Shown: positions 1 to 7,473, numbered from the stretch's first letter. The stretch is 13,309 nucleotides of DNA from Bacteroidota bacterium (GCA_024280675.1 JAJRPT010000070.1:1-13309), one strand, 5' to 3'. The notes: generated by a model from the sequence alone, not told the origin. Made by a program: numbers and translations.

Positions 1-562
1 ATATTCTGGGCGATACTCTGAGATGCCACCCGATTGTTATTTGCCAGATCTTGAGCAAATACGCCCACAATCAACCATGAATAAACAGGGGAGGGGCGAG
101 GAAACCTTCGCTCCAGAGAAAGCCAATGAAATTAGAAATATAATGCAGAAGGCCCAAGAGAATTTATTTGCCGAGTATGAAGACTTGCTCGGGCAGGGGT
201 TTGCTCGTGAGCTAGCACGGATTAATCTGCCTCTTTCCAACTATACCGAATGGTATTGGAAGATTGACCTTCATAATTTATTCCATTTCCTTCGTCTCAG
301 AATTGACCATCACGCCCAGTACGAGATTCGCCAATATGGAAACGTGATGGCAGACATTGTATCGAAAATCACACCTCATGCTTGGGAGGCATTCTCAGAT
401 TATGCCCTTGAGGCAATGTATTTTTCCAAAACAGAAAAGATGGCACTTGCTCAGTTGTTATCTGGGAAAAGCACATCGGAGTTGGACTACAAATCTTTTG
501 GACTCTCAGGACGTGAGGCAAGAGAATTTGAGAAAAAGATTTCGAGCATTACTAAGAAATAA
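1..562 (+). CDS. thyX: Flavin-dependent thymidylate synthase ThyX, 5'-truncated by window edge
   Basis: ThyX makes dTMP from dUMP using methylene-tetrahydrofolate, with FAD and NAD(P)H as reductant, in the cytoplasm. The reading frame is open from base 2 and begins YSGRYSEMPPD, the segment that in ThyX directly follows the RHRxxS signature, so the N-terminal part with that motif lies upstream of the window. An internal ATG at 23 is not the real start. Visible family marks are RPQSTxNKQGRGE shortly after, then NLPLSNYTEWYWKIDLHN and the C-terminal LRLRIDHHAQYEIRQYG block, where the HAQxEIR residues contact nucleotide and flavin. About 186 residues are present, ending at a TAA. A LolA-like gene follows 21 bp later on the same strand and may be co-transcribed. 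The family identification is secure. Confidence 0.95.
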   Translation, partial: YSGRYSEMPPDCYLPDLEQIRPQSTMNKQGRGEETFAPEKANEIRNIMQKAQENLFAEYEDLLGQGFARELARINLPLSNYTEWYWKIDLHNLFHFLRLRIDHHAQYEIRQYGNVMADIVSKITPHAWEAFSDYALEAMYFSKTEKMALAQLLSGKSTSELDYKSFGLSGREAREFEKKISSITKK

Positions 563-583
563 ATTACCACAAGGCTTATTAGC

Positions 584-1369
584 ATGAAAATTATTCTGAC
601 GATATTTATTTTCCTTTTGTTGAGTTCTACACTTTTTGCATCTGATATTGGCGAGAAGATTGCCCAGAAAAATATTAAAATCAGAGGTGGCAAGGCTAAG
701 ATTGCTGCGGTGAAGCAGTGGAAATTTACAATAATCTCAACCGACATTAGGGCAAACAAAAAAGACAATGGGATAATGTATTTTGACCAAAGCAATGACG
801 CTTTCTATGTTGAGCAGACTCTGAATGGTGAGCTGGGGATATTTGCTTGGGACGGTGAGAAGGGATGGTTTGTTGCTCCATTTTTAGATGTGGTAGAACC
901 CAGCCCAATGGACGATATGACTCGAATGGGGGCATCTGCTCAATTCCAGCAGGTACTTGGTCTTGTGCGTGGGGTTTTCTATGATTACAAAAAAGATTCA
1001 ACCAGAGTTATTTTTGTTGAGAAGGTAAAAATTGACGACAAGTTCTATAACAAAGTGAAGCTGGTCAAAGATGATATGCAAATTAATGTTGAGATCTTAG
1101 TCAGTGTTACCAGTGGTCTTGTTCATAAAATTTCAATGTTTGATATTAAGCAAAATCCCAATGAAAATATTGTAGCGATGGCAGAGATAAAACTATCTGG
1201 GCATAAAAATTACTCTGGAATTATCTTTCCTAATTTTATTGAAACAAGCATGTCTGCTCATAAAGTTTCTTTGCTTGAGTTCACCAAGATTGAACTCAAC
1301 ACAAAGATTGATGACAACAAATTCTTAATGCCAGAGGCACGGCCTATTCCCAAAAAATCAATGAAATAG
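584..1369 (+). CDS. Secreted LolA-like / outer membrane lipoprotein-sorting-like protein
   Basis: This 261-residue protein starts with a clear Sec signal peptide: MK, a hydrophobic run to about residue 17, and a likely cleavage site after LFA (residue 19). The mature part opens with IGEKIAQKNIKIRGGKAKIAAVKQW, resembling the GG-containing start of proteins labelled outer membrane lipoprotein-sorting protein in Bacteroidota-type genomes. It then has many alternating strands, including a WDGEKGWFVAPF segment near residues 88-100 and a following EPSPMDD. The family is predicted to have a LolA/LolB-like half-barrel that binds lipid or acyl chains in the periplasm; this is family knowledge and not visible here. 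It has no lipobox cysteine, so it should be soluble. The start has no convincing ribosome binding site. It lies 21 bp after thyX and is followed by a terminator. The exact substrate is unknown. Confidence 0.72.
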   Translation: MKIILTIFIFLLLSSTLFASDIGEKIAQKNIKIRGGKAKIAAVKQWKFTIISTDIRANKKDNGIMYFDQSNDAFYVEQTLNGELGIFAWDGEKGWFVAPFLDVVEPSPMDDMTRMGASAQFQQVLGLVRGVFYDYKKDSTRVIFVEKVKIDDKFYNKVKLVKDDMQINVEILVSVTSGLVHKISMFDIKQNPNENIVAMAEIKLSGHKNYSGIIFPNFIETSMSAHKVSLLEFTKIELNTKIDDNKFLMPEARPIPKKSMK

Positions 1370-1405
1370 TTTTCTTTTTATATTTTTCTTTTGATTTTCT
1401 CCAAA

Positions 1406-1437
1406 AAAAATTCCCTCCAAAAGTAGGGGGAATTTTT
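1406..1437. terminator. Two-way intrinsic terminator between the LolA-like gene and HU
   Basis: A 12-bp stem (1406-1417 with 1426-1437, one G-T pair) closes an 8-base loop. The stem core is TTCCCTC against GGGGGAA. The outer arms are A-rich on the left and T-rich on the right, and the left A-run extends to 1403, so either strand yields a hairpin followed by a U-tract (5 U on +, 8 U on -). It lies 37 bp after the LolA-like stop and 59 bp past the HU stop, so it can serve both convergent genes. Confidence 0.8.
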
Positions 1438-1495
1438 GTAGTAAATGTTTAGATTTCTTTTGCAATACAAAACCCTATAAACAAATTGTTTTCCT

Positions 1496-1771
1496 TTAGT
1501 TGTTTACAGCTTCTGACAAGGATTTCCCAGCTTTGAATTTTGCAACTTTCTTTGCTGCAATATTTATTGAATCGCCCGTCCGTGGATTTTTGCCAACCCT
1601 TGCCTCTCTTTGGTTTACAGAAAAAGTACCAAATCCAACCAGCGTCACACTATCCCCATTTTCTAATGCCCCAGTGATTGAATCAAAAACAGACTTGGTA
1701 AAACGCTCAGCATCAGCCTTTGACGAACCAGCCGAAGAGGCCACAGCATCAATTAATTGTGCTTTGTTCAT
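1496..1771 (-). CDS. hup: HU family DNA-binding protein
   Basis: This 91-residue protein is full length for a bacterial HU subunit, a small basic nucleoid protein that dimerises and bends DNA with little sequence preference. Landmarks are MNKAQLIDAVA at the start, the LVGFGTFSVNQREARVGKNPRTGDSINIAAKK stretch that forms the DNA-gripping arm (GKNPRTG at about residues 60-66), and the closing VAKFKAGKSLSEAV. The ATG start is supported by GGAG seven bases upstream on the minus strand. It is a single gene with a 166-bp AT-rich region upstream and its own terminator. Whether the product is HU-alpha, HU-beta or an IHF-like paralogue cannot be decided here. Confidence 0.95.
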   Translation of the reverse strand: MNKAQLIDAVASSAGSSKADAERFTKSVFDSITGALENGDSVTLVGFGTFSVNQREARVGKNPRTGDSINIAAKKVAKFKAGKSLSEAVNN

Positions 1772-1937
1772 AGATTAACTCCATTTATTTTATAAAAAAC
1801 ATTATTATACTGCAATTTAAAATTATTTAAATATTATACAAATTCTTTTTTGTTTTTTTTTGATAAAAATCTGACAAAAGTTATAATAGCTAGTCATTTT
1901 AGAAAATATTTATTAACAATTTAGGAAAATAAAAGAA
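1772..1937. other. AT-rich intergenic region upstream of HU
   Basis: These 166 bases separate pgpA from HU, both on the minus strand, and presumably hold the HU promoter. The DNA is very AT-rich with long A/T runs (a T-run near 1846-1861). On the minus strand there are TATAAT-like hexamers but none has a convincing -35 partner at 16-18 bp, so no promoter is named. A short TAGCTA palindrome sits near 1887. No gene, RNA or strong hairpin was seen. Confidence 0.5.
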
Positions 1938-2405
1938 TCACAAAAAAAAGATACTCTGAAGATACAAAATCAGCAAACTCAAAAGGGCGGCGGCGACATC
2001 ATCGGCAATCACAAAAAGCCCACCTTTTTTATCATTGAGATAGGATATGGGAAAGGGCTTAAAAATATCTAATAATCTAAAAAGAATAAACCCTTCGACC
2101 ATGACGAAAATGCTAGAATGGAAATAGGGCAGAAGCATTATAATCCATATCCCAATGGCTTCATCAATGACAACAAAGGATGGATCAGAGTTGTGGGTTC
2201 TTTCAATTTTATTGATTATAGGGATGCTGATAATTGAAAATATTACAATAAAAGCCAGTATTGTTTCAAATCTATATTCTGATGGCAACAAGGCAAGTGG
2301 CATTGCGGCGAGCGTTCCCCAAGTACCGGGTGCTTTTGGAAGATTTCCAACACCAAGCATCGTCACAATATTCATCGAAAGTTTATCTGAGAAAAATTGT
2401 TTCAA
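1938..2405 (-). CDS. pgpA: Phosphatidylglycerophosphatase A
   Basis: PgpA removes phosphate from phosphatidylglycerophosphate to give phosphatidylglycerol, in the inner membrane. The 155-residue protein has the family blocks in order: GVGNLPKAPGTWGT (18-31), DPSFVVIDEAIGIW (74-87, with D74, D81 and E82), FRLLDIFKPFPI (109-120) and a late acidic pair in IADDVAA (D135, D136). Hydrophobic spans fall near 32-42, 49-63, 86-112 and 138-155. It is 25 bp downstream of pgsA, which makes its substrate. The longest frame starts at TTG (2403-2405) just after an in-frame stop. An ATG at codon 11 (2373-2375) would give 145 residues and keeps all motifs but leaves little before the first one. Neither has a clear ribosome binding site, so the start is open. 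Confidence 0.92.
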   Translation of the reverse strand: MKQFFSDKLSMNIVTMLGVGNLPKAPGTWGTLAAMPLALLPSEYRFETILAFIVIFSIISIPIINKIERTHNSDPSFVVIDEAIGIWIIMLLPYFHSSIFVMVEGFILFRLLDIFKPFPISYLNDKKGGLFVIADDVAAALLSLLILYLQSIFFL

Positions 2406-2430
2406 GTTTGATAGTTTCTATTTGTAAATT

Positions 2431-3009
2431 TTATTTAAATATTGATTTATTCTTGAAAACATATTCTACCAGAGTGTAGACGGTAAATAATGTGACGGCT
2501 AGCATTGCCCACTGTGTAAATACAGAATATATCAGTTCATTTAAGGCATTACTTGGAATATCGAAAAACCCAGTTCCTCTTGCAAATATTAATAAATGAA
2601 TACAAGCTATAAAGACAAACTGAGCGGCAGTCTTATATTTTGCACTTTGAGAGGTTTTCATAATTAATTGTTTTTTTATTGCAATTTGCCTTAGCAGAGT
2701 AGTAATAATGTCTCTTGCAATAATAAGCCACACCATATACCAAGGAATAATATCTAGGCTTGCCATTGCTACAAAGGCTGAACCTATTAAAATTTTATCG
2801 GCAAGCGGGTCGATAAATTCACCCCAAGAACTGGTTTGATTATATTTTCTGGCATACCAGCCATCAAAATAATCAGAAAGAGCAGCAACCAGGAATAGAA
2901 CACATGACAATGCGGAAACCATCCCATTGTCACTCAAGAACATAAAGAAGAAAATTGGCGTTACAATTATTCTTGAAAGTGTGATTATGTTCGGAATATT
3001 TAGCTTCAT
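2431..3009 (-). CDS. pgsA: CDP-diacylglycerol--glycerol-3-phosphate 3-phosphatidyltransferase
   Basis: PgsA transfers a phosphatidyl group from CDP-diacylglycerol to sn-glycerol-3-phosphate, giving phosphatidylglycerophosphate at the inner membrane. The 192-residue protein carries the exact CDP-alcohol phosphotransferase signature: D46, D49, G50, A53, R54, G63, D67 and D71 in the pattern DxxDGxxARx8GxxxDxxxD. The preceding N-terminal stretch LNIPNIITLSRIIVTPIF is typical of PgsA, and several hydrophobic helices follow. The ATG overlaps the tpiA stop by one base (TAATG), which implies translational coupling. The next gene, pgpA, acts on its product. Other family members (PssA, Pcs) are possible in principle, but the PNIITLSR start and the pgpA neighbour favour PgsA. 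Confidence 0.93.
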   Translation of the reverse strand: MKLNIPNIITLSRIIVTPIFFFMFLSDNGMVSALSCVLFLVAALSDYFDGWYARKYNQTSSWGEFIDPLADKILIGSAFVAMASLDIIPWYMVWLIIARDIITTLLRQIAIKKQLIMKTSQSAKYKTAAQFVFIACIHLLIFARGTGFFDIPSNALNELIYSVFTQWAMLAVTLFTVYTLVEYVFKNKSIFK

Positions 3010-3761
3010 TAATTGCCAGAAATTTCTCTTGATGTGTCTATGATTGAGGAAAATGTTTCAAAACTAAGAGAGGCACCACCGATAAGCCCTCCATCGACAT
3101 TAATACAGGAGAGAATAGCTTTAGCATTTTTGTCATTTAGCGATCCTCCGTAAATAACTGGCAAGTCTCTTTTTTGTATTTTCATAAGTTCTTCTTTTAT
3201 GAAAATATGCGTATCAAGTATTTGACCAGGAGTTGGAGTAAAGCCAGTGCCTATTGCCCAGACGGGTTCGTAGGCGATAATTATATCAGATTCGGAATGA
3301 AGAGAATCAAGGCAGGCTTTTAGTTGGGATTTAAGAACTGAATTAGTTTTTCCTTTTTCCCTTTCTGCCATCGATTCACCTATACAAATGATTGGTGTCA
3401 GCCCTGCGTCGAGTGCGACTCTGGCTTTGGCATTGACTAATTTATTATTTTCTTTAAAATATAATCTTCTTTCTGAATGTCCTAAGATGACATATTCGCA
3501 AAAGGAGGCGGCTATCATTTGAGCAGAGATTTCTCCTGTGAAAGCACCTTCTTCCTTTTCGTGACAATTTTGTGCGACAAATTTGATGGTTCCACGATTT
3601 TTCTCTGCAAGTGATTGTAAATAAAGCGAGGGTGGTGCAATCAGCACTCTAATATTATGAGGCAAGTCTCCATACTGCATATTAATATTCTGCACCAGTT
3701 CACAAGCTTCGAGCGGCAGTAGGTTCATCTTCCAATTTGCAACTATTGTAAAGTTTTTCAT
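3009..3761 (-). CDS. tpiA: Triosephosphate isomerase
   Basis: This cytoplasmic glycolytic enzyme interconverts dihydroxyacetone phosphate and glyceraldehyde-3-phosphate. The 250-residue length is standard for a TIM barrel. Catalytic residues are all present: N9 and K11 in ANWKMN, H95 in ILGHSERR, and E165 in AYEPVWAIGTG. The phosphate-gripping loops IYGGSLNDKNA (203-213) and GLIGGASL (225-232) are intact. Its ATG overlaps the end of lptC by four bases (ATGA) and its stop overlaps the pgsA start by one base, so it is embedded in an envelope-lipid operon. Dihydroxyacetone phosphate is the precursor of the glycerol-3-phosphate used by PgsA, which gives the placement some metabolic sense (inference). 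Confidence 0.97.
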   Translation of the reverse strand: MKNFTIVANWKMNLLPLEACELVQNINMQYGDLPHNIRVLIAPPSLYLQSLAEKNRGTIKFVAQNCHEKEEGAFTGEISAQMIAASFCEYVILGHSERRLYFKENNKLVNAKARVALDAGLTPIICIGESMAEREKGKTNSVLKSQLKACLDSLHSESDIIIAYEPVWAIGTGFTPTPGQILDTHIFIKEELMKIQKRDLPVIYGGSLNDKNAKAILSCINVDGGLIGGASLSFETFSSIIDTSREISGN

Positions 3762-4315
3762 TTCTTTTTAACTCCATTGACTTTGTATATTTTGTAATTG
3801 TCTAGATTTCTATCGGATTCAAAGCCATAACCCTCGATTATCTCTATTTCATTTTCAATCGTGACGAAATCTGGTGAATAGAGTTTTCCTGTAGAATCAT
3901 TCCACTCCAAAACAGATGCCCTCAGCGTAGTTTTACTACTGTCCGAATATACGAAAACTTCTCCGTATGCGTACATTATTTTTGTGGAGTCATCAATCAT
4001 CGCACTGTCACATGTTAAATATGAGACCCTGTCACTATTGAATTTAGAGAAGAAATCAACACGTACATTTGTGTCAATTAGTGTTTCTTTTCTATCAGAA
4101 TAAATCCTAGCTCTTCTGGCCGTGAGTCTTGCTTTGACACGGTTTGAATCAATAAAACTTGTGGCAAACCCGTACGCAGTTTGATCAGGATTTTCTTTTA
4201 GTTTCTCATCCAACAAAGCTCTCTTTTCTGGTTCGCTGGAGCAAGAGAGTAATAAAACAATTATTAATAGAATGCCTTTAACTTGTAGTCGTTTTATGTC
4301 AATGGGAGGATTCAA
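3758..4315 (-). CDS. lptC: LptC-like LPS export lipoprotein
   Basis: LptC is the periplasmic, inner-membrane-anchored part of the Lpt bridge that moves lipopolysaccharide from LptBFG to LptA. The 185-residue protein has a hydrophobic segment (14-24) ending in a lipobox, LLSC with C25 as the lipidation site, unlike the uncleaved anchor of E. coli LptC. After it come repeated beta-strand units: YGFATSFIDSNRVKARLTARRARIYSDRKETLI, DRVSYLTCDSAMID, KIMYAYGEVFVYSDSSKTTLRASVLEWNDSTGKLYSPDFVTIE. These fit the OstA/LptC fold. The first gene of the operon, it overlaps tpiA by four bases. No ATG exists before the lipobox and an in-frame stop lies just upstream, so TTG at 4313-4315 is the only reasonable start. 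No ribosome binding site is seen. An LptA/OstA-like role is the main alternative. Confidence 0.8.
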   Translation of the reverse strand: MNPPIDIKRLQVKGILLIIVLLLSCSSEPEKRALLDEKLKENPDQTAYGFATSFIDSNRVKARLTARRARIYSDRKETLIDTNVRVDFFSKFNSDRVSYLTCDSAMIDDSTKIMYAYGEVFVYSDSSKTTLRASVLEWNDSTGKLYSPDFVTIENEIEIIEGYGFESDRNLDNYKIYKVNGVKKK

Positions 4316-4360
4316 AAGATTTGAACTTATTTTATTGCAACAAATTAATATTTTTTATAA

Positions 4361-4390
4361 TTGGCAGACCGCAGAGCTAGAAAATAAATT
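4361..4390 (+). promoter_or_regulatory. Possible sigma-70-type promoter for acs
   Basis: TTGGCA (4361-4366) matches the -35 consensus at five of six positions. With an 18-base spacer, TAAATT (4385-4390) matches the -10 at four of six. It lies about 47 bp before the acs start codon in the 122-bp region between the divergent lptC and acs genes. If the host is a Bacteroidota member this consensus may not apply, so support is weak. Confidence 0.25.
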
Positions 4391-4437
4391 ATTTTTCATA
4401 AATTCACAAATTAGTTAATGAAAAACAGGAAATTTAC

Positions 4438-6375
4438 TTGCACAACTTCATCTTCGACACACCAGATAAAATTGCAAAAAATGCTCACATCAAATCCCGT
4501 GCTGAGTACGAGGAAATTTACTCACGAAGTATTAACAGTCCAGATGAGTTTTGGGCAGAGCAAGCCAGAGAGTTCCTCCATTGGGAGCGTGATTTTGATA
4601 CCGTACAAGAATATGATTATAACAAAGCTGAAATAAAATGGTTCTTGGGCGGAAAGACAAATGTTTGTTATAACGCAGTGGATAGGCATGTAGAAGATAG
4701 AGCCGACCAAACGGCAATAATCTGGGAGGGTAATAAACCAGGAGAAGATAGGCAAATTACCTACAAAGAACTGCATACTGAAGTTTGTAAAGCCGCCAAT
4801 GTGTTAAAGGCACAAGGTGTCAAAAAAGGCGATGTAGTCACTTTGTATATGCCGATGGTAGCTGAGCTGGCAATTATGCTTCTGGCTTGCACTCGGATTG
4901 GTGCGATTCATTCAGTGATTTTTGGTGGATTTTCATCGGAGGCAATACGCACGAGAATGCACGATTCTCACTCTGAGATTATTGTCACATCAGATTTCCT
5001 GTTGCGTGGCAACAAAGTTATTCCGCTCAAATCAATTGTTGATGAAGGGATTAAAACTCTTGATTTTGTACGGAAAGTAATTGTTTTAAAAAGAACTGGT
5101 GAGCAAATTAATTGGAATGAAGAGCGTGATATTTGGCTTGATGATGAGATGAAAAAAGCAAGTCCTGATTGCCCAATCGAGTGGATGGATTCCGAAGATC
5201 CATTATTTATTCTCTACACATCTGGCTCGACTGGCAAGCCAAAGGGTGTTCTCCACACAACAGGCGGTTATAATTTATTTGTCGCAATCACGCACAAATA
5301 TGTATTCGATTATCAAGACGGCGATATCCATTGGTGTACAGCAGACATTGGCTGGGTGACTGGTCATTCCTACATTATTTATGGACCTCTCACAAATGGA
5401 GCTACAAGCCTCATGTTCGAGGGAATCCCTACTTATCCCACACCCTCACGTTTTTGGGATCTTATAGATAAATGGAAAGTGAATAGTTTCTACACAGCAC
5501 CAACGGCAATCAGAGCCTTAGCATCCCATGGTTTGGATTATGTCAAAGACCATGATTTATCAAGTCTAAAAGTTCTGGGGACAGTTGGCGAGCCGATAAA
5601 TCCTCAAGCGTGGATGTGGTATCACGAAAACATTGGGAAGAAGCGTGTGCCAATAGTCGATACCTGGTGGCAGACCGAAACGGGTGGAATTTTGATTAGC
5701 CCATTAATTGGAGCAATTGCTCAAAAGCCAGGTTCAGCAACTCTTCCATTTTTTGGAATAAAGCCAATTATTCTGGACTCTGAAACTGGCGAAGAACTCA
5801 AAGGAGAATGTGAGGGAGTGCTTGCCTTTGACACGCCATGGCCTGGGCAAATGCGAGCAATTTATGGCGACCCAGACCGCTTCCATACCACGTATTTCAC
5901 TCAATACGAGGGATATTATTTCACCGGGGATGGTTGCCGTCGTGACGGGGACGGATATTACTGGATAACTGGCCGTGTCGATGATGTGATAAATGTTTCG
6001 GGCCATAGGATGGGAACGGCCGAGGTTGAATCGGCACTTGTCTTGCATTCTGATATTGCCGAGGCGGCAGTGGTTGGAATGCCACATGATATTAAGGGAC
6101 AGGGGATTTATGCTTTTGTGATATTAAACGACGGAGTGGAAGAATTTGGAGAATTAACTGAAGAGCTTATCTTACTGGTGCGAAAAGAGATAGGTGCATT
6201 TGCAGTGCCAGATTTAATCCAATTCACCCACGGCTTACCCAAGACTCGGAGCGGCAAAATCATGCGACGTATCTTGCGTAAAATTGTCGAGGGCGAGCTG
6301 GAAAACATCGGCGACGTATCAACCCTTTCCGACCCATCTGTTGTTGATGACTTGATTAAGGGATCTTTAGTCTAA
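4438..6375 (+). CDS. acs: Acetyl-CoA synthetase (acetate--CoA ligase, AMP-forming)
   Basis: Acs activates acetate to acetyl-AMP and then acetyl-CoA in the cytoplasm. The 645-residue length is typical. Landmarks are the adenylate-forming P-loop YTSGSTGKPKG (260-270), the HWCTADIGWVTGHSYIIYGPL block after it, VDTWWQTETGG with the tryptophan that sizes the pocket for acetate, YFTGDGCRRDGDGYYWITGRVDDVINVSGHR, and the C-terminal catalytic lysine K607 in KTRSGKIMRR. That lysine is the one controlled by acetylation in other bacteria. The frame has no ATG before the conserved N-terminal region, so TTG at 4438-4440 is taken as the start; AGGA seven bases upstream supports it. The gene stands alone, divergent from lptC and convergent with the CDF gene. 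It could accept propionate to some degree, but the sequence favours acetate. Confidence 0.96.
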   Translation: MHNFIFDTPDKIAKNAHIKSRAEYEEIYSRSINSPDEFWAEQAREFLHWERDFDTVQEYDYNKAEIKWFLGGKTNVCYNAVDRHVEDRADQTAIIWEGNKPGEDRQITYKELHTEVCKAANVLKAQGVKKGDVVTLYMPMVAELAIMLLACTRIGAIHSVIFGGFSSEAIRTRMHDSHSEIIVTSDFLLRGNKVIPLKSIVDEGIKTLDFVRKVIVLKRTGEQINWNEERDIWLDDEMKKASPDCPIEWMDSEDPLFILYTSGSTGKPKGVLHTTGGYNLFVAITHKYVFDYQDGDIHWCTADIGWVTGHSYIIYGPLTNGATSLMFEGIPTYPTPSRFWDLIDKWKVNSFYTAPTAIRALASHGLDYVKDHDLSSLKVLGTVGEPINPQAWMWYHENIGKKRVPIVDTWWQTETGGILISPLIGAIAQKPGSATLPFFGIKPIILDSETGEELKGECEGVLAFDTPWPGQMRAIYGDPDRFHTTYFTQYEGYYFTGDGCRRDGDGYYWITGRVDDVINVSGHRMGTAEVESALVLHSDIAEAAVVGMPHDIKGQGIYAFVILNDGVEEFGELTEELILLVRKEIGAFAVPDLIQFTHGLPKTRSGKIMRRILRKIVEGELENIGDVSTLSDPSVVDDLIKGSLV

Positions 6376-6385
6376 AAAAAAGATT

Positions 6386-6404
6386 ATTCTTCGGCACAAA
6401 GAAT
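6386..6404 (-). terminator. Weak hairpin plus T-run, possible terminator of the CDF gene
   Basis: On the minus strand ATTCTT pairs with AAGAAT across a 7-base loop, and a run of eight T follows a few bases later (complement of 6374-6381). The stem is short and mostly A-T, so it would be weak. It sits in the 47-bp gap between the convergent acs and CDF genes, where an end of transcription is expected. Confidence 0.35.
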
Positions 6405-6422
6405 TCACAATGTGATAGCAGT

Positions 6423-7376
6423 CTAGCAGTCTTCGAAGTCACAATTTTCACAGTCGAATTCAATTTCGATTGTATAATGTTTATGACCAGCATGGCTAAT
6501 AAGTTCACGTGCTTGTGACTTGATTTCCACAATCTCATCAAGGCTAGTATTGTCGCAAACAACAATATGAACAGTTACAATATTATATTCGCCGTCAAGA
6601 GTCCAAATGTGAAGGTCATGGACTTGGTTTATGCCCGATATTTTCAACAGGCTCTCGGTCAAATCTTCCTCTGAGAAGCCAATTGGAGTTTTTTGCAAGA
6701 ATATACCAGAGACTTGATAGAAATTCTTGAATGCACCAAAAAGTATATAAAAAGCTACAGAAAGAGAAAGTATAGGATCGACAACATACCAGCCCGTGAA
6801 TTTTATGACTATTGAACCGATGAGGACTGCCGTCCAACCAAGCACATCTTCGAGAAGGTGGAGCATGACCACTCTTTGATTAGCTCCACTTGATTTTTTC
6901 ATCCGAAAGACAGCGTATCCATTAAAAGCAACGCCAAGAATTGCTAGGTAAAGCATTCCTTGAGCGTCCACTTCTTGCGGATTAAAAAGCCGGGGGACCG
7001 ACTCGTAAATAATTATAATTGAACCAATTACTAAAATTACAGTGTTTATTAATGCGGCAAGTGGGGAGAAACGTCGGTAGCCATAGGAGAACTTTTTGTC
7101 TCGTTCTTTGTAGGAATATTTCTCAAGTGCAAGAGAGGAACCAATGGCAATCGTATCGCCAAGGTCGTGAATTGCATCGGAAAGGATTGCGATGGAATTG
7201 GTCATAATTCCACCAATAAACTCAATTATCGTGAATGCAATATTGAGATAGAATGCCCATTTGAAATTACTTTGACCATCGTCGACATCGCCCAGATGAT
7301 GATGGTGATGAGAATATTGATGATTGTGGCTATGGGCATCATCACTGTTGTCATTATTTCGCTTAGTTTCGGACAA
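6423..7376 (-). CDS. CDF-family zinc/divalent cation exporter
   Basis: This 317-residue inner-membrane protein belongs to the cation diffusion facilitator family, which exports Zn2+ or related metals in exchange for protons. It has six hydrophobic spans. The transport site is visible as HxxxD in TM2 (H70, D74 in SDAIHDLGD) and HxxxD in TM5 (H173, D177 in HLLEDVLGW), the HD-HD set typical of zinc carriers. The C-terminal cytoplasmic domain includes GINQVHDLHIWTLDGEYN. The N-terminus is rich in histidine (residues 15-27, with five in a row), and the tail has three cysteines (309, 312, 317); both may bind metal. The only reasonable start is TTG at 7374-7376, since an in-frame stop lies 18 bases upstream and the next methionine is inside TM1. 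It is divergent from lon and convergent with acs. Confidence 0.9.
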   Translation of the reverse strand: MSETKRNNDNSDDAHSHNHQYSHHHHHLGDVDDGQSNFKWAFYLNIAFTIIEFIGGIMTNSIAILSDAIHDLGDTIAIGSSLALEKYSYKERDKKFSYGYRRFSPLAALINTVILVIGSIIIIYESVPRLFNPQEVDAQGMLYLAILGVAFNGYAVFRMKKSSGANQRVVMLHLLEDVLGWTAVLIGSIVIKFTGWYVVDPILSLSVAFYILFGAFKNFYQVSGIFLQKTPIGFSEEDLTESLLKISGINQVHDLHIWTLDGEYNIVTVHIVVCDNTSLDEIVEIKSQARELISHAGHKHYTIEIEFDCENCDFEDC

Positions 7377-7435
7377 TTTGACTATTCTTTGTTCTTAATT
7401 TTGTGTGGCTTGATTATTGCGTATTAGCCACCTAC

Positions 7436-7449
7436 AAAAGTATACTTTT
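7436..7449. promoter_or_regulatory. Perfect 14-bp palindrome between the CDF gene and lon
   Basis: AAAAGTATACTTTT reads the same on both strands. It lies 24 bp before the lon ATG and about 60 bp before the CDF start, in a 97-bp divergent promoter region, so it could be an operator for a dimeric regulator of either gene. AT-rich palindromes can also arise by chance. A second, looser inverted repeat (GTGGCT at 7405-7410, AGCCAC at 7426-7431) lies next to it. Confidence 0.4.
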
Positions 7450-7473
7450 TATATAAAATAAACAACACACGAA

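Noticed and set aside
23..25. ATG at 23 as the start of thyX
   Set aside because: The frame is open to the window edge and the residues before this ATG match conserved ThyX sequence, so the gene starts upstream.
747..1001. Antisense frame inside the LolA-like gene
   Set aside because: Shadow frame with a composition unlike a real protein and no start signal; the sense gene has a clear signal peptide.
4418..4636. 72-codon frame starting with ATG just before acs
   Set aside because: It overlaps acs in another frame, has no recognisable protein and is explained as a shadow of the acs coding sequence.
6405..6415. CRP-like site TCACA-A-TGTGA
   Set aside because: The half-sites are in the opposite order to a CRP site (TGTGA-N6-TCACA), the spacing is one base, and it lies between convergent gene ends, not in a promoter.
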